DNA of 64,000 nt from Chitinophaga sp. GbtcB8 (GCF_019091455.1 NZ_JAGXJN010000037.1:33091-97090), one strand, 5' to 3'; positions 1 through 8,863 are shown, numbered from the stretch's first letter. A program made the numbers and translations. The notes: a model not told the origin generated them from the sequence alone.

Positions 1-367
1 CCACCCCAATATATTCATCTACCCTGATCAGGCTCTTATAGGGCTTGCTGCCACAACCGAAATCCAGCATACGGCCATGTAAAACCCCAAAATGCTTTTT
101 TAGATTAGTGATCAATAACGTTCTTCCGATATAAACCGACTGGCCCATTGAAGGGTGAAAGTCTTTACTAACCGCTTTTAAGGACAGGGATGATGCAGGT
201 CTTGAATATAAGCCCGCCGGTAGAGTCAATTTTGGCGGGGCTGTAGCTCTTGCCATTACCCCGTTATAGGGCACGCCCTGGTTACGCCCGCTGGCCGGCT
301 GCTCCCCCTGGCAGGATGCCGCAGCACAGTCAGGGCTGACCATCGCATCCGTGTTGTACTCTTCCAT
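1..367 (-). CDS. class I SAM-dependent methyltransferase, N-terminal part (cut by window edge)
   Basis: An open frame reads leftward from an ATG at 367 and leaves the window without a stop. The segment near the edge carries LDFGCGSKPYKSL followed by VDEYIGV, which is motif I plus the acidic strand-2 end of class I (Rossmann-fold) SAM methyltransferases, of the type often found with glycan or O-antigen genes. About 75 residues precede the recognisable fold and look unstructured, rich in Ala, Pro and Ser. A second ATG at 148, just before the conserved part, could be the true start. The acceptor substrate cannot be told from this fragment. A TATTTTTA sequence about 25 bp upstream of 367 could be its -7 box. 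Confidence 0.72.
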   Translation of the reverse strand, partial: MEEYNTDAMVSPDCAAASCQGEQPASGRNQGVPYNGVMARATAPPKLTLPAGLYSRPASSLSLKAVSKDFHPSMGQSVYIGRTLLITNLKKHFGVLHGRMLDFGCGSKPYKSLIRVDEYIGV

Positions 368-454
368 AATGCTTAATATTCAAGACCTAAAAATAAACTG
401 CTTGCCATCTTATGTCTTTAACAGCAGATGCTCCTATACACCGGCTGCCTTCAC

Positions 455-805
455 TTATCTACCTCTGCGATAAAGGGTGTCCGGCCCATGAGGAAAGGTG
501 TCATGCGGCGGAAACGTATCGTGTGGCGGATTAGGGAATGTGTCATGAGGTGGATTAGGGAATGTGTCGTGCGGTTGATGCGGAAACGTATCATGCGGGA
601 ACGTGTCGTGTGGAAAACTGTCATGAGGAAAAGAATCATGAGGCAGGGAATCATGCGGAAGCGAATCATTTGGCAATGAATCACGTTTGGCAAAAGCCGC
701 TTCCTTTGCATTAAGCTTTTCAATCACCGAGTTCTCTTTCCGGCAGGCTGTTGCCGCTACAATAAAAGTGCCTACTACCAGGAGCGAAAAATGAAGTTTG
801 TGCAT
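455..805 (-). CDS. small lipoprotein made of PHD(S/T)(F/L) pentapeptide repeats
   Basis: This 116-residue protein begins with a hydrophobic signal and a lipobox ending in ATAC, so Cys21 is the probable lipidated residue and the protein should be anchored to the outer membrane or periplasmic face. A short charged linker (to about residue 40) is followed by residues 42-107, almost entirely pentapeptides of the form P-H-D-S/T-L/F. The first seven or so are perfectly in phase. Later ones are interrupted by extra Pro, Asn or Gln. Ten or so His-Asp pairs in a flexible arm suggest metal or proton binding, but that is inference. No family was recognised. It is monocistronic between the methyltransferase and the anti-sigma gene. 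Confidence 0.7.
   Translation of the reverse strand: MHKLHFSLLVVGTFIVAATACRKENSVIEKLNAKEAAFAKRDSLPNDSLPHDSLPHDSFPHDSFPHDTFPHDTFPHQPHDTFPNPPHDTFPNPPHDTFPPHDTFPHGPDTLYRRGR
485..682 (-). repeat. 15-bp coding tandem repeat (PHDSF/PHDTF units)
   Basis: The DNA encoding residues 42-107 of the lipoprotein is a degenerate 15-bp tandem array. Because the unit is a multiple of three, all three frames on both strands stay partly open here, which produces spurious overlapping ORFs. Unit number could change by slippage or recombination. Confidence 0.75.
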
Positions 806-883
806 AAGGTAAAATATGGTTTGATTACACTTATATAGACAGCAGCTTCATTGCCGGAGGTTGGGTATCTGCACCAAAATATT

Positions 884-2902
884 TTATTTCCTTAGCGGTA
901 CGCGTATGTAAAATTCCAGCTGTTTATCCTGCAGGGGTTGTACCGGCTTTGCAAAGCCGCTGTTGCCGGCAGAGCGCAGCAGGATGGCCCTGTAGCTTAC
1001 TCCTACCTGTATACGGGGACGGATGAAATAACCTGCGTCCAGGCTCCAGCTAAGCGTATGCATACCCGGTAGCTGCTGCTTGCTGAAGGCTGGTGTGCTG
1101 CCTGCAGGTATGCTTTGCAGGCTATCTGTGTGCGTACGCGTTTCCGGTGTGCCTTTGGTGCCTGAGGGTAAAGCATATTGATAGGTAAGCCCGGTGCTGA
1201 AGATCCATTTATTTATAACATAGGCAACATTTACCCCTGCCCCACCCACAAAAGTGCTTTTTACAGTATAAGGTGTAATGGTGCTGTCCGTTTTGTATTC
1301 ACCTGAGGCTGCGCCTGAGCTATCTGTCCCCTGCTTTCTGTTAACAGCAGTGTGGCTGAATGTTTTACCAAAGCCGGTGAGGTACGAAGCGCTTAATGTT
1401 GGCTGCAGGTATAAACCCCGGGCTATTGGAAATGCATATAAGGCGCCCAGCTTAAAGCCCAATCCGTTCCCGGGTTTGGTTGTGCCGCTGTCTCCCGCTG
1501 TTACGCCAATACTCAATGGATATACGAAACCTGCCTGTAAGGCCAGGCCGCCAATTATAGCCTCCGGATTATTTACAGGATCTCTAAGAGCTGCTGTGAT
1601 AAAGTTTATCTGCCGCTCCCGGCTGTTTAATGGCAGGGCGGGCAGGCGTATGGGAAATGCATTCACCGTGCGTAAGGGTTGTAATACCACGGTGTTAGGT
1701 GTGCCTGTTGCATTTTTTATGGCAAAGGATGTTTTGCCCGGTTGGTTTGTATATGTAGGACTGCTTATAACGGCGGATGGCTGGGTTTTGTTAGTATTAT
1801 CAGGATGGCCGGTTTGAGGTGCTTTTACCAGGCCTGGTTTGGTTTTGCCGGCTGTCTCTTCGCTGGAAACACTACCGGCTGGTTGCGTTGGCTTTAGAAC
1901 ATCACCAGGTTTTGCCTTACCAGCTTTTACATAAGGATGTTTTGAAGTATTGACAGTGTTACCCGGCATGTTGGCTGCCAGGTCAGTGGTTTTATCTGCC
2001 GTTGGCAGGCCGCCCGGTTTATTATTTATTTTTCTATTATTCCCGTTATTTCCCTGGTTTGCAGGTAGAACTGTCTTATTAGTATTAGCCTTTTCTGAAG
2101 ATGATCTTTCCCCGGCCGGTAATGTACTTTTAGCAGCAGGCTTATTTATTAAATTATTTGAAGATAGCGCCGTATCTGTTTCTTTTACAGCAGGTTGAGT
2201 AGTATTTGATAATTCCTCCTTAGCAGCTTTTTCATCGATGCCTGAATCCATACCACCTGCACCGGAAACCAGGGCAGCATCCCTACCCTTTTCGCCCGTT
2301 CTTTTTTCCGCACCAGCTGTTACTCCACTCCACAGCTTATTACCCTGCGGCACTACCCGGGTAACCAATCTGCCTGCACCCACCGGCAAGCCATAAGATC
2401 TATCATCACCATTTATACCGGCTGCTGTATGTCCGTCCTGGGCAGCTCCCCTGTTATCCTCATCTATCGTATCACTTTCCGTTGATCCGTATACGGTAGC
2501 TCCCCCATTATTTCCAACAGCCGGATCGGTTTTCTTTTCCGTATTTAATGTATCACCATTGAGCTCATTCGCGGTTACCGTACTCACATTCTCCTGTACA
2601 ACTCTTTGCTGTTCTTTACTTTCTGTTGTTTGATGACGATTTACCTGCAAATATACCACCAGCGCAACCAGCCCCACCGCTGCCGCTGCAGCTGCTAACC
2701 ACAGCATACCCTGGCCCGTGGCAAACCAGGGTTTCGGCAGCGGTGACGGCTCCTGCGCAGGCACAGGCACAGCGGCATTATCCAGCAGGCTGGCCATTTG
2801 GGACCAGGCCTGCTGCTTTGCTTCCATGCCGGTATCATCCGGCACAGGTTGTTGCGCAGCCGCTTTCAGCCAGTCTTCAATATGTTTGTGCTGATCATCC
2901 AT
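884..2902 (-). CDS. anti-sigma-like membrane protein fused to an outer-membrane beta-barrel domain
   Basis: The 672-residue product has three parts. Residues 1-60 are a soluble, probably cytoplasmic head. Residues about 66-87 form one transmembrane helix. Residues about 90-420 are a low-complexity linker rich in Thr, Asn, Lys, Gly and Pro. Residues about 440-672 show alternating aromatic and Gly strands with an aromatic near the C-terminus, like the small OmpA/OMP_b-brl barrels of Bacteroidota. The ATG overlaps the end of the upstream ECF sigma gene by 8 bp, so the two are translationally coupled and the head is the likely anti-sigma element. The protein would span from inner membrane to outer membrane. 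Assignment as anti-sigma rests on position and topology, not on a sequence motif. Confidence 0.75.
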   Translation of the reverse strand: MDDQHKHIEDWLKAAAQQPVPDDTGMEAKQQAWSQMASLLDNAAVPVPAQEPSPLPKPWFATGQGMLWLAAAAAAVGLVALVVYLQVNRHQTTESKEQQRVVQENVSTVTANELNGDTLNTEKKTDPAVGNNGGATVYGSTESDTIDEDNRGAAQDGHTAAGINGDDRSYGLPVGAGRLVTRVVPQGNKLWSGVTAGAEKRTGEKGRDAALVSGAGGMDSGIDEKAAKEELSNTTQPAVKETDTALSSNNLINKPAAKSTLPAGERSSSEKANTNKTVLPANQGNNGNNRKINNKPGGLPTADKTTDLAANMPGNTVNTSKHPYVKAGKAKPGDVLKPTQPAGSVSSEETAGKTKPGLVKAPQTGHPDNTNKTQPSAVISSPTYTNQPGKTSFAIKNATGTPNTVVLQPLRTVNAFPIRLPALPLNSRERQINFITAALRDPVNNPEAIIGGLALQAGFVYPLSIGVTAGDSGTTKPGNGLGFKLGALYAFPIARGLYLQPTLSASYLTGFGKTFSHTAVNRKQGTDSSGAASGEYKTDSTITPYTVKSTFVGGAGVNVAYVINKWIFSTGLTYQYALPSGTKGTPETRTHTDSLQSIPAGSTPAFSKQQLPGMHTLSWSLDAGYFIRPRIQVGVSYRAILLRSAGNSGFAKPVQPLQDKQLEFYIRVPLRK

Positions 2903-3425
2903 TCATATTGCGCTTTAATGACGATGGTGGTGCTATATACTGTTGCAGCAAACGCTTCCCCTCTGCCACATGCCATTTGGTTGTGCCGGTGCTGATGCCC
3001 AGCAGTTCAGCGATCTCTTTATGTGAATAGCCCTCTATGATAAATAAGTTGATCACGATCCTCGTTGTAGGCGGCAGCTGCTGCAATACCAGCAGCAGGT
3101 CCTTATATTCCAGTGTATTGCTCTCTGTGGTAATGGCCAGATCCCCCGGCAGCTCTCCCGGCATTTGCTCTTTTGTTTGTCCGGCCCCGTTCCTGAAATA
3201 ATCTGCAACTGCGTGCACCATAATACGGCGCAGCCATCCTTCAAAACTACCGGTTTGCTGGTACTGGGCTATTTTAGTAAATGCCCGCAGGAAACCGTTG
3301 TTCAAAATATCAGTTGTCTTGTCCCGGTCACTGGTGTACCGCCTTATTACTGCCAGCATCCGGTCAAAGAACAGGTAGTATAACTTCTCCTGGCACAAAC
3401 GGTCATTACTGCGGCAACCGGCCAA
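2895..3425 (-). CDS. ECF-type RNA polymerase sigma factor (sigma-70 family)
   Basis: About 176 residues with the two ECF domains. Region 2 runs from QEKLYYLFFDRM through the core-binding segment and ends with a GWLRRIMVHAVADYFR stretch. Region 4 holds a helix-turn-helix with SHKEIAELLGIS and GTTKWHVAEGKRLL. It would direct core polymerase to a small regulon and is coupled to the downstream anti-sigma gene. No ATG lies in frame upstream. The frame is open from a TGA at 3500, and the codon at 3425 is TTG. The conserved N-terminus suggests translation may start further upstream at a non-ATG codon. An ATG at 3510 in another frame opens a nine-codon leader ending about 30 bp inside this frame. Confidence 0.85.
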   Translation of the reverse strand: MAGCRSNDRLCQEKLYYLFFDRMLAVIRRYTSDRDKTTDILNNGFLRAFTKIAQYQQTGSFEGWLRRIMVHAVADYFRNGAGQTKEQMPGELPGDLAITTESNTLEYKDLLLVLQQLPPTTRIVINLFIIEGYSHKEIAELLGISTGTTKWHVAEGKRLLQQYIAPPSSLKRNMNG

Positions 3426-3596
3426 TAGTTGGTCCAGCTGACCGTGTGTTTGATTGGAATGGTCCGTATGGTCGGATAAGTTAAACGGCAGTTTCTTTCA
3501 GATTAAGCATACAGCAGACAGGCAATATCACCGGCCCTGATAGTATAGACAGGGGATAAATGCCTGAAGGTTGGGTACATGCGAAAAAAAATTACG

Positions 3597-3682
3597 AATG
3601 AATGCTAAAGGCTTAACGCTGAATACTTAACGCTGCTTGCATTTTGCTGAAGGCTATAGCGTTAAGCGTTAGGCATTCAGCA
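3597..3682. repeat. intergenic palindrome of degenerate 7-bp words (GCGTTAA type)
   Basis: Left arm words read TGCTAAA, GGCTTAA, CGCTGAA, TACTTAA, CGCTGCT. The right arm is their approximate reverse complement with words such as GCGTTAA, GCGTTAG, GCATTCA. It directly follows the stop of the membrane glycosyltransferase gene on the minus strand. Confidence 0.7.
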
Positions 3683-3685
3683 TTC

Positions 3686-5341
3686 TTACGGTTTTACATA
3701 CACCTCTATAATAGCATTGGTAGGGCGGCGAGGCGCCAGGAATTCATCTACCTGTTTATAATGTTGTTTCAGCTCAGGTCTTAAGGCAAAGGGAAAAAAG
3801 TTGTTCAACCCGGGTGCATATTCATATAGGATAATGTCGTAGTGGTGCTGTTGTACTTTTTCCTTGAAGGCTGCCAGCTGCCGGTTAAACATGCCCACGC
3901 CCAGGTGGTACCACAGCGGGTAATCCTCCCCGGTTTCCGGCTTAAAGGGCATAGCATAAGCCAGGGGCGTTAACTCCGTCATATTCAACACTTTAATACT
4001 ATCTTTCTTTTCCTTTACCACAGGCATAGCCATCAAACGCTCCATACCATGTACAGTAGATGGCGGCATGTATATTTTCTTAAATCCTGGCAGGTCAGAG
4101 AAGATCCATTCAGCAGTAGGCACGTCCCGGGTAGTATCTGTATTCAGCATAAAGTTCCGGCGGGATACCACATTCTCTGCATTCGGGTCCGGTGCGCCCT
4201 GCACCATTTCTGTAGGAGCCGGGAATATTCGCTGAAAAATACGGTCAATGTATTTCCAGAACACACCAGACCACCACAGCAGCACCAGCAGCGCACTGCT
4301 TAAAAAGGCATTACGGCGGCCCAGGTCAATATGCTGCATGCCGGCAAAATGTGTGCACAGGAATGCAAAGACAAAGCTATGGAAGAAGATGTTGTTATCC
4401 GGCGGGGTATAGCTGGTTACCTGGAACAGGGCTGCCTCTGCCAGTATACCCAGCGTAAGCAGGGTAAACAGCATGGCCGTTTTGTTTTGCCAGAAAGCTT
4501 TAAAATTGCGCAGGGATGGTACCAGGCATAACACCATGAGCACCAGGTAAAACTTGATCCACTGGGAACCCCCCAGGATCTCTTCTGCAAAATCCGTTAC
4601 TGCCAGGCGGGAATTGTGCGGGGGCTGCCCGTGGTTATACCAGTATCCAAAACCATGCGGCAGCAGCGGGCCTATTACAATGGCGGCCACCAGGAAATAA
4701 CAGCCTAGGAACGCAGGGATCTCCCACCAGCGCTTTTCATGGATACTATTATATAATAACAGCGCCAGGCATAACAGCAGGGCCAGTCCGCCCCCATCCT
4801 GCTTGGTAAAAATAGACAGGAAGGTGAACAGGGCTGCCAGCAGCAGGTACAGGAAACGCAGCTTTTGCCCCGGGCGGGTTATGTACTGGAACAGGAAGGC
4901 TAAGCCCACCAGCTCATACACAATTACCGTATGGTTATACCAGGGCCAGAAGTTGAAAAAGGAATAAGACAGCACAAACACCATTACAGATAAAGCCCGT
5001 ATGGCCGGCTCTATGTTCAGGCGTTTTAAAATGGAGCGGAAAGCAAATCCCGCCATAATATTAATGAACACCTGCGCTTTTACGAGTGAGATCAGCTGCG
5101 GGCCAAATATGCGGAAGAACAGGGATGGTATCAGCCAGAAGCCATAACCCAGCGGCGTACCAAAATCCTTATAGGGCATTTGCCCGATGGACATACGGTA
5201 GGCGCCTTCCCACGACAAAAAGATATTAACCCGGTAAGGAAAAGTAGTGAACAGGGGCACCAGCGCCAGGCCAATGATCAGCACACATTCAATAACAGTA
5301 AAAACAGTACGTTTCTGGTAAAGGGATGACCCGGACAACAT
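3686..5341 (-). CDS. GT-C type polytopic membrane glycosyltransferase (putative arabinofuranosyl/mannosyl-type)
   Basis: 551 residues with about ten hydrophobic helices in the first 380 residues, then a soluble C-terminal domain. After the first helix comes LSWEGAYRMSIGQMPYKDF, matching the first external loop of GT-C enzymes (acidic residue, then PY+DF) that use lipid-phosphate sugars outside the inner membrane. It is divergent from the UbiA/DprE1/DprE2/HAD genes, which would supply a polyprenyl-phosphate pentose. A D-arabinofuranosyltransferase is therefore the natural guess, but the acceptor is unknown and the family match is by architecture only. Confidence 0.65.
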   Translation of the reverse strand: MLSGSSLYQKRTVFTVIECVLIIGLALVPLFTTFPYRVNIFLSWEGAYRMSIGQMPYKDFGTPLGYGFWLIPSLFFRIFGPQLISLVKAQVFINIMAGFAFRSILKRLNIEPAIRALSVMVFVLSYSFFNFWPWYNHTVIVYELVGLAFLFQYITRPGQKLRFLYLLLAALFTFLSIFTKQDGGGLALLLCLALLLYNSIHEKRWWEIPAFLGCYFLVAAIVIGPLLPHGFGYWYNHGQPPHNSRLAVTDFAEEILGGSQWIKFYLVLMVLCLVPSLRNFKAFWQNKTAMLFTLLTLGILAEAALFQVTSYTPPDNNIFFHSFVFAFLCTHFAGMQHIDLGRRNAFLSSALLVLLWWSGVFWKYIDRIFQRIFPAPTEMVQGAPDPNAENVVSRRNFMLNTDTTRDVPTAEWIFSDLPGFKKIYMPPSTVHGMERLMAMPVVKEKKDSIKVLNMTELTPLAYAMPFKPETGEDYPLWYHLGVGMFNRQLAAFKEKVQQHHYDIILYEYAPGLNNFFPFALRPELKQHYKQVDEFLAPRRPTNAIIEVYVKP

Positions 5342-5397
5342 AATGGGGGTTTTTATGCTTTTGAAGGCGTAAAAGTAGTTTTATTAGCGGAAAGCGC

Positions 5398-5665
5398 AAA
5401 GCTTAAAGGAGAAAGCTGAATGCCGAACCCTGAACGCTTAACGCTGCGGCCCTTATTTCCCCGGCATTGCGTATTAAGTATTTGGCATTCAGTGTATTTC
5501 ATAACGCATAACGCTAAACGCTGCAGCCATTACTTCCCGGCATTGCGTATTAAGCATTTGGCATCCAATGTATTTACAGTAATTCCAACACCTCCGAAGT
5601 ACTAAGCGTTAAGCGTTTAGCATTCAGCGTTAAGCTTTATGCTTTCAGCTTTCCGCTTAAAATTG
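5398..5665. repeat. long divergent-promoter gap built of 7-bp words
   Basis: This 359-bp gap (5342-5700) between divergent genes is almost all heptamers. Examples are AGCTTAA, AGGAGAA, AGCTGAA, TGCCGAA at the left and AAGCGTT, TAGCATT, CAGCGTT, AAGCTTT, ATGCTTT at the right, which is the complement-type arm. The middle holds two direct copies of a block of about 45 bp starting CCGGCATTGCGTATTAAG (near 5460 and 5538). A TATCTTG at about 5676 may be the -7 box of the downstream operon. Confidence 0.7.
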
Positions 5666-5700
5666 TATCTTGCCCCCCGTATTAACATCTGTTCATCCCC

Positions 5701-6588
5701 GTGCAATATCTGAAACTACTCAGGCCTCATCATTGGGTCAAAAATCTGTTCTTGTTTATTCCCCTCTTTTTTGCGGGAGAACTATTTTATCTATCTACCA
5801 TCGGGCATCTTTTAGCCGCCTTTTTTGCGTTTAGCCTTACGGCCAGCAGTATCTATATTATAAATGATTACAAGGATATAGAAGCGGACCGTGCGCACCC
5901 GGTTAAATGCAAACGCCCCCTGGCCTCCGGCGCAGTATCCCCCACAGCCGGCCTGGTGCTGTTTGTAGTGTGTATGATCATAGGGCTGGGACTGGCCTGG
6001 TATGTTAAACCAAAATTCCTGTTCGTAGTAAGTATCTATTTTATTTTAAACCTGTTATACTCACTTGGGTTAAAGAATATTTCCATCCTGGACATCATTA
6101 TTCTTTCCATTGGTTTTGTGCTGCGTATTAAGGCGGGCGGTATTGCCTCCGGCACCGCGGTATCCTCCTGGCTCATAGTAATGGTGTTCCTGCTGGCGCT
6201 GTTCATGGCAGTAGCCAAACGCCGGGATGATGTGATCATTAAACAGGTATCCGGCCAGGAAATGCGCAAAGCCGCCAAAGGATATAACATGGATTTCATG
6301 AACGTAACACTGGCCTTATTGTCTGCCGTGATCATTGTGTGTTACCTCATGTACACGCTTGACCCGGTAACCATTGTGCGCTTTGGTACCCACCGCCTTT
6401 TTTACACCACCCTTTTTGTTATTGCAGGATTATTACGATATTTGCAAATAACCTACGTAGAGAACAATACTGGTTCTCCCACTAAGATCCTGTACAAAGA
6501 CCGCTTCATACAGTTAACCATAGCCCTGTGGATCCTAAGTTTTTATGTGATCATTTATTTACCGGCAAACAAAAGTTTTTTTAACTAA
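5701..6588 (+). CDS. UbiA-family polyprenyl-phosphate phosphoribosyltransferase (DPPR synthase type)
   Basis: 295 residues starting at GTG, with about eight or nine membrane helices. The UbiA aspartate motif NDYKDIEADRAHP sits near residue 60, followed by KCKRPLASG, typical of the Rv3806c branch. That branch transfers 5-phosphoribose from PRPP to polyprenyl phosphate at the inner membrane. The next gene is a DprE1-type oxidase overlapping by one base (TAATG), followed by a DprE2-type reductase. This is the order of logic of the decaprenylphosphoryl-arabinose pathway, which strengthens the call over generic UbiA enzymes of quinone or heme synthesis. Confidence 0.85.
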   Translation: MQYLKLLRPHHWVKNLFLFIPLFFAGELFYLSTIGHLLAAFFAFSLTASSIYIINDYKDIEADRAHPVKCKRPLASGAVSPTAGLVLFVVCMIIGLGLAWYVKPKFLFVVSIYFILNLLYSLGLKNISILDIIILSIGFVLRIKAGGIASGTAVSSWLIVMVFLLALFMAVAKRRDDVIIKQVSGQEMRKAAKGYNMDFMNVTLALLSAVIIVCYLMYTLDPVTIVRFGTHRLFYTTLFVIAGLLRYLQITYVENNTGSPTKILYKDRFIQLTIALWILSFYVIIYLPANKSFFN

Positions 6589-7976
6589 TGCAAAAACGGT
6601 TAGCAAATTGGGGCAATTATCCTGTAGTAGCAAGCGAAGAAAGCACTTTCTCCAGGGAAGATCAGTTACAGGACCTGCTTCACACACAAACACCCCTCAT
6701 TGCGCGGGGAAACGGACGTTGTTATGGAGATGCATCCCTGGGCGCACACAGCATCTCTACCCTTAAATATGATAAAGTTCTGAGCTTTGATATTGAAAAG
6801 GGCCTGTTTGAATGCCAGGCCGGCGTTACGCTGGACCAGATCCTGGACATTATAGTGCCCAAAGGCTGGTTCCTGCCGGTTACTCCCGGCACCAAGTTCA
6901 TTACTGTTGGCGGCGCAGTAGCCTCTGATGTGCATGGCAAGAACCACCACGTAGATGGCGCCTTTTCCAACCAGGTGGTGTCTATGGATGTGATCACCTC
7001 CCAGGGGCTTATCACCTGCTCCCCTGACCAGGAGCCCGACCTGTACTGGGCTACCTGCGGCGGCATGGGCCTTACCGGCATTATTACCCGGGTGCTGTTC
7101 CGCCTGAAGAAAGTGGAAACCTCTTATATAAAACAGAAGCAGATCAAAGCCCGCAACCTGGACGAAGTAATCCGCCTGTTCGAGGAAAACAAGCACTATA
7201 CCTATTCCGTAGCCTGGATAGATTGCCTGCAGAAAGGCGATTCCTTTGGCCGGAGTATTTTAATACTGGGCGAGCATGCTGCCAAAGCGGAACTATCGCC
7301 CCAACAAGCGCAGGCTCCCCTGCAGCTGCCCTCCAAAAAGAAGCTCACCATCCCTTTCAACCTGCCGTCATTTGTGCTGAACACCTTTACCGTAAAGGCG
7401 TTCAACTGGCTGTATTATGCCAAGAACACCAAACGGGAGATCAATAATGTGGTGTCTTACGAACCCTTCTTTTACCCGCTGGATGCTTTCCTGCACTGGA
7501 ACCGGGGTTATGGCAAAGCTGGTTTTGTACAATACCAGTTTGTGCTGCCCATGGATCAGAAACAGGGCCTGGTAGAGATCCTGCAACGCATCAGCAGTAA
7601 AGGCCTGGGCTCTTTCCTGGCCGTGCTGAAGGTATTTGGCCAGCAGGATAACCTCATCTCCTTCCCTATGGAGGGTTATACCCTGGCGCTGGATTTTCCC
7701 GTGCGCAAAGGTTTATTTGAGTTCCTGGACGAGCTGGATGCCCTGGTGCTGCAATACGGCGGCCGCCTGTACCTTTCCAAGGATGCCCGCATGAAACAGG
7801 AAGTGTTCTGGCAAAGTTATCCTCACGTACAACGTTTTGCAGGGATCGTAAAACAATACAACCGCAATAACCGCTTCCGTTCTTTACAGTCGGACCGCCT
7901 GCTGCTGACGGCACAGCCGTCAGAATTAATAATGAATAATGAAGAATTAATGATCAGGGAGGCAGTGGTTAAATAA
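6588..7976 (+). CDS. DprE1-like FAD-dependent polyprenylphosphoryl-ribose oxidase
   Basis: 462 residues. The N-terminal PCMH-type FAD domain shows ARGNGRCYGDAS near residue 40 and VGGAVASDVHGKNHH near residue 110, the hallmark of DprE1/GLDH-like oxidases. The C-terminal half is a D-arabinono-1,4-lactone-oxidase-like substrate domain. DprE1 oxidises C2' of the lipid-linked ribose to the keto form. Its ATG overlaps the UbiA stop. The last residues (SELIMNNEELMIREAVVK) are encoded by the left arm of an intergenic 7-bp-word repeat, so the natural C-terminus may once have been a few residues shorter. Confidence 0.85.
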   Translation: MQKRLANWGNYPVVASEESTFSREDQLQDLLHTQTPLIARGNGRCYGDASLGAHSISTLKYDKVLSFDIEKGLFECQAGVTLDQILDIIVPKGWFLPVTPGTKFITVGGAVASDVHGKNHHVDGAFSNQVVSMDVITSQGLITCSPDQEPDLYWATCGGMGLTGIITRVLFRLKKVETSYIKQKQIKARNLDEVIRLFEENKHYTYSVAWIDCLQKGDSFGRSILILGEHAAKAELSPQQAQAPLQLPSKKKLTIPFNLPSFVLNTFTVKAFNWLYYAKNTKREINNVVSYEPFFYPLDAFLHWNRGYGKAGFVQYQFVLPMDQKQGLVEILQRISSKGLGSFLAVLKVFGQQDNLISFPMEGYTLALDFPVRKGLFEFLDELDALVLQYGGRLYLSKDARMKQEVFWQSYPHVQRFAGIVKQYNRNNRFRSLQSDRLLLTAQPSELIMNNEELMIREAVVK

Positions 7977-8132
7977 TTAACTGTTACTTCATTATAGTTC
8001 TTTCAACTTCATTCATTAATCATTCAAAACAGTAAAACCGGTCAAAAGCACCGCTGCATTGGAGCATTAGCAATCCCGCGGGGTAATGGTGCCCATGATT
8101 ATTAATTCTTAATTCTTCATTCTTAATTATAA
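7926..8132. repeat. intergenic palindrome of 7-bp words (AATGAAG type) overlapping a gene end
   Basis: Left arm AGAATTAATAATGAATAATG begins inside the dprE1-like gene. The right arm, ending two bases before the next ATG, carries TTAATTCTTAATTCTTCATT. The core has an unrelated GC-richer stretch. Confidence 0.65.
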
Positions 8133-8134
8133 AG

Positions 8135-8863
8135 ATGACTGTTTTAATTCTGGGTGCAGGATCCGATATGGCTGTAGCCCTGGCCCGTCAGTTTGCCGCT
8201 GAAAAGTACGATGTGCAGCTGGCCGCCCGCAATACCTCTTTTTTACAGGCACAGGAAAATGACCTGCGCATACGCTATGGCATAAACGCCAGCTCCCATG
8301 CTTTTGATGCGGTTGATTTTGCCAGCCACCCTGCCTTTTACGAAAGCCTGCCGGTAAAGCCCGATATTACTATATGCGTGTTCGGCTACCTGGGCGATCA
8401 GGAGCTGGGGCAAACCAGCTGGCAGGAAGCCAGCCGTATTATTCACACCAACTATACCGGCGCCGTTTCAATCCTGAACGTGGTAGCTGCAGATTATGCT
8501 GCTCGCCACCAGGGTACTATTATAGGTATTAGCTCAGTAGCCGGCGAGCGTGGCCGCCAGAGCAATTATTTATACGGCAGCGCCAAAGCCGGTTTTACCG
8601 CTTACCTGAGCGGCCTGCGCAACCGCCTTTTTCATAATGGTGTGCATGTAATGACCGTACAACCGGGATTTGTATATACCCGCATGACGGAAGGATTAAC
8701 GCTGCCTCCCCTTTTAACTGCCCAGCCTATAGACGTGGCCAGCGCTATTGTAAAGGCTGCCAGGGCAAAGAAAAATGTGCTGTATGTAAAATGGTTTTGG
8801 CGTTATATAATGTTGATTATTAAGTATATACCTGAGTTTATCTTCAAAAAATTAAAATTATAA
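8135..8863 (+). CDS. DprE2-like SDR (2-keto polyprenylphosphoryl-pentose reductase)
   Basis: 242-residue short-chain dehydrogenase. The nucleotide motif is LGAGSDMAVALA close to the N-terminus, as in DprE2 (where GxxxGxG is shortened). Then come a catalytic Ser in ISSVAGERG and the YGSAK catalytic pair. It would reduce the 2-keto intermediate made by the preceding oxidase to the arabino form, completing C2' epimerisation. The C-terminus is basic and hydrophobic (KWFWRYIMLIIKYIPEFIF), consistent with membrane association. The pairing with DprE1 makes the role much more likely than for an isolated SDR. Confidence 0.82.
   Translation: MTVLILGAGSDMAVALARQFAAEKYDVQLAARNTSFLQAQENDLRIRYGINASSHAFDAVDFASHPAFYESLPVKPDITICVFGYLGDQELGQTSWQEASRIIHTNYTGAVSILNVVAADYAARHQGTIIGISSVAGERGRQSNYLYGSAKAGFTAYLSGLRNRLFHNGVHVMTVQPGFVYTRMTEGLTLPPLLTAQPIDVASAIVKAARAKKNVLYVKWFWRYIMLIIKYIPEFIFKKLKL

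Noticed and set aside
428..723. Overlapping open frames on both strands in the PHD-repeat region
   Set aside because: They arise from the 15-bp repeat, whose length keeps all frames open. Only the minus-strand frame with signal peptide and lipobox is protein-like.
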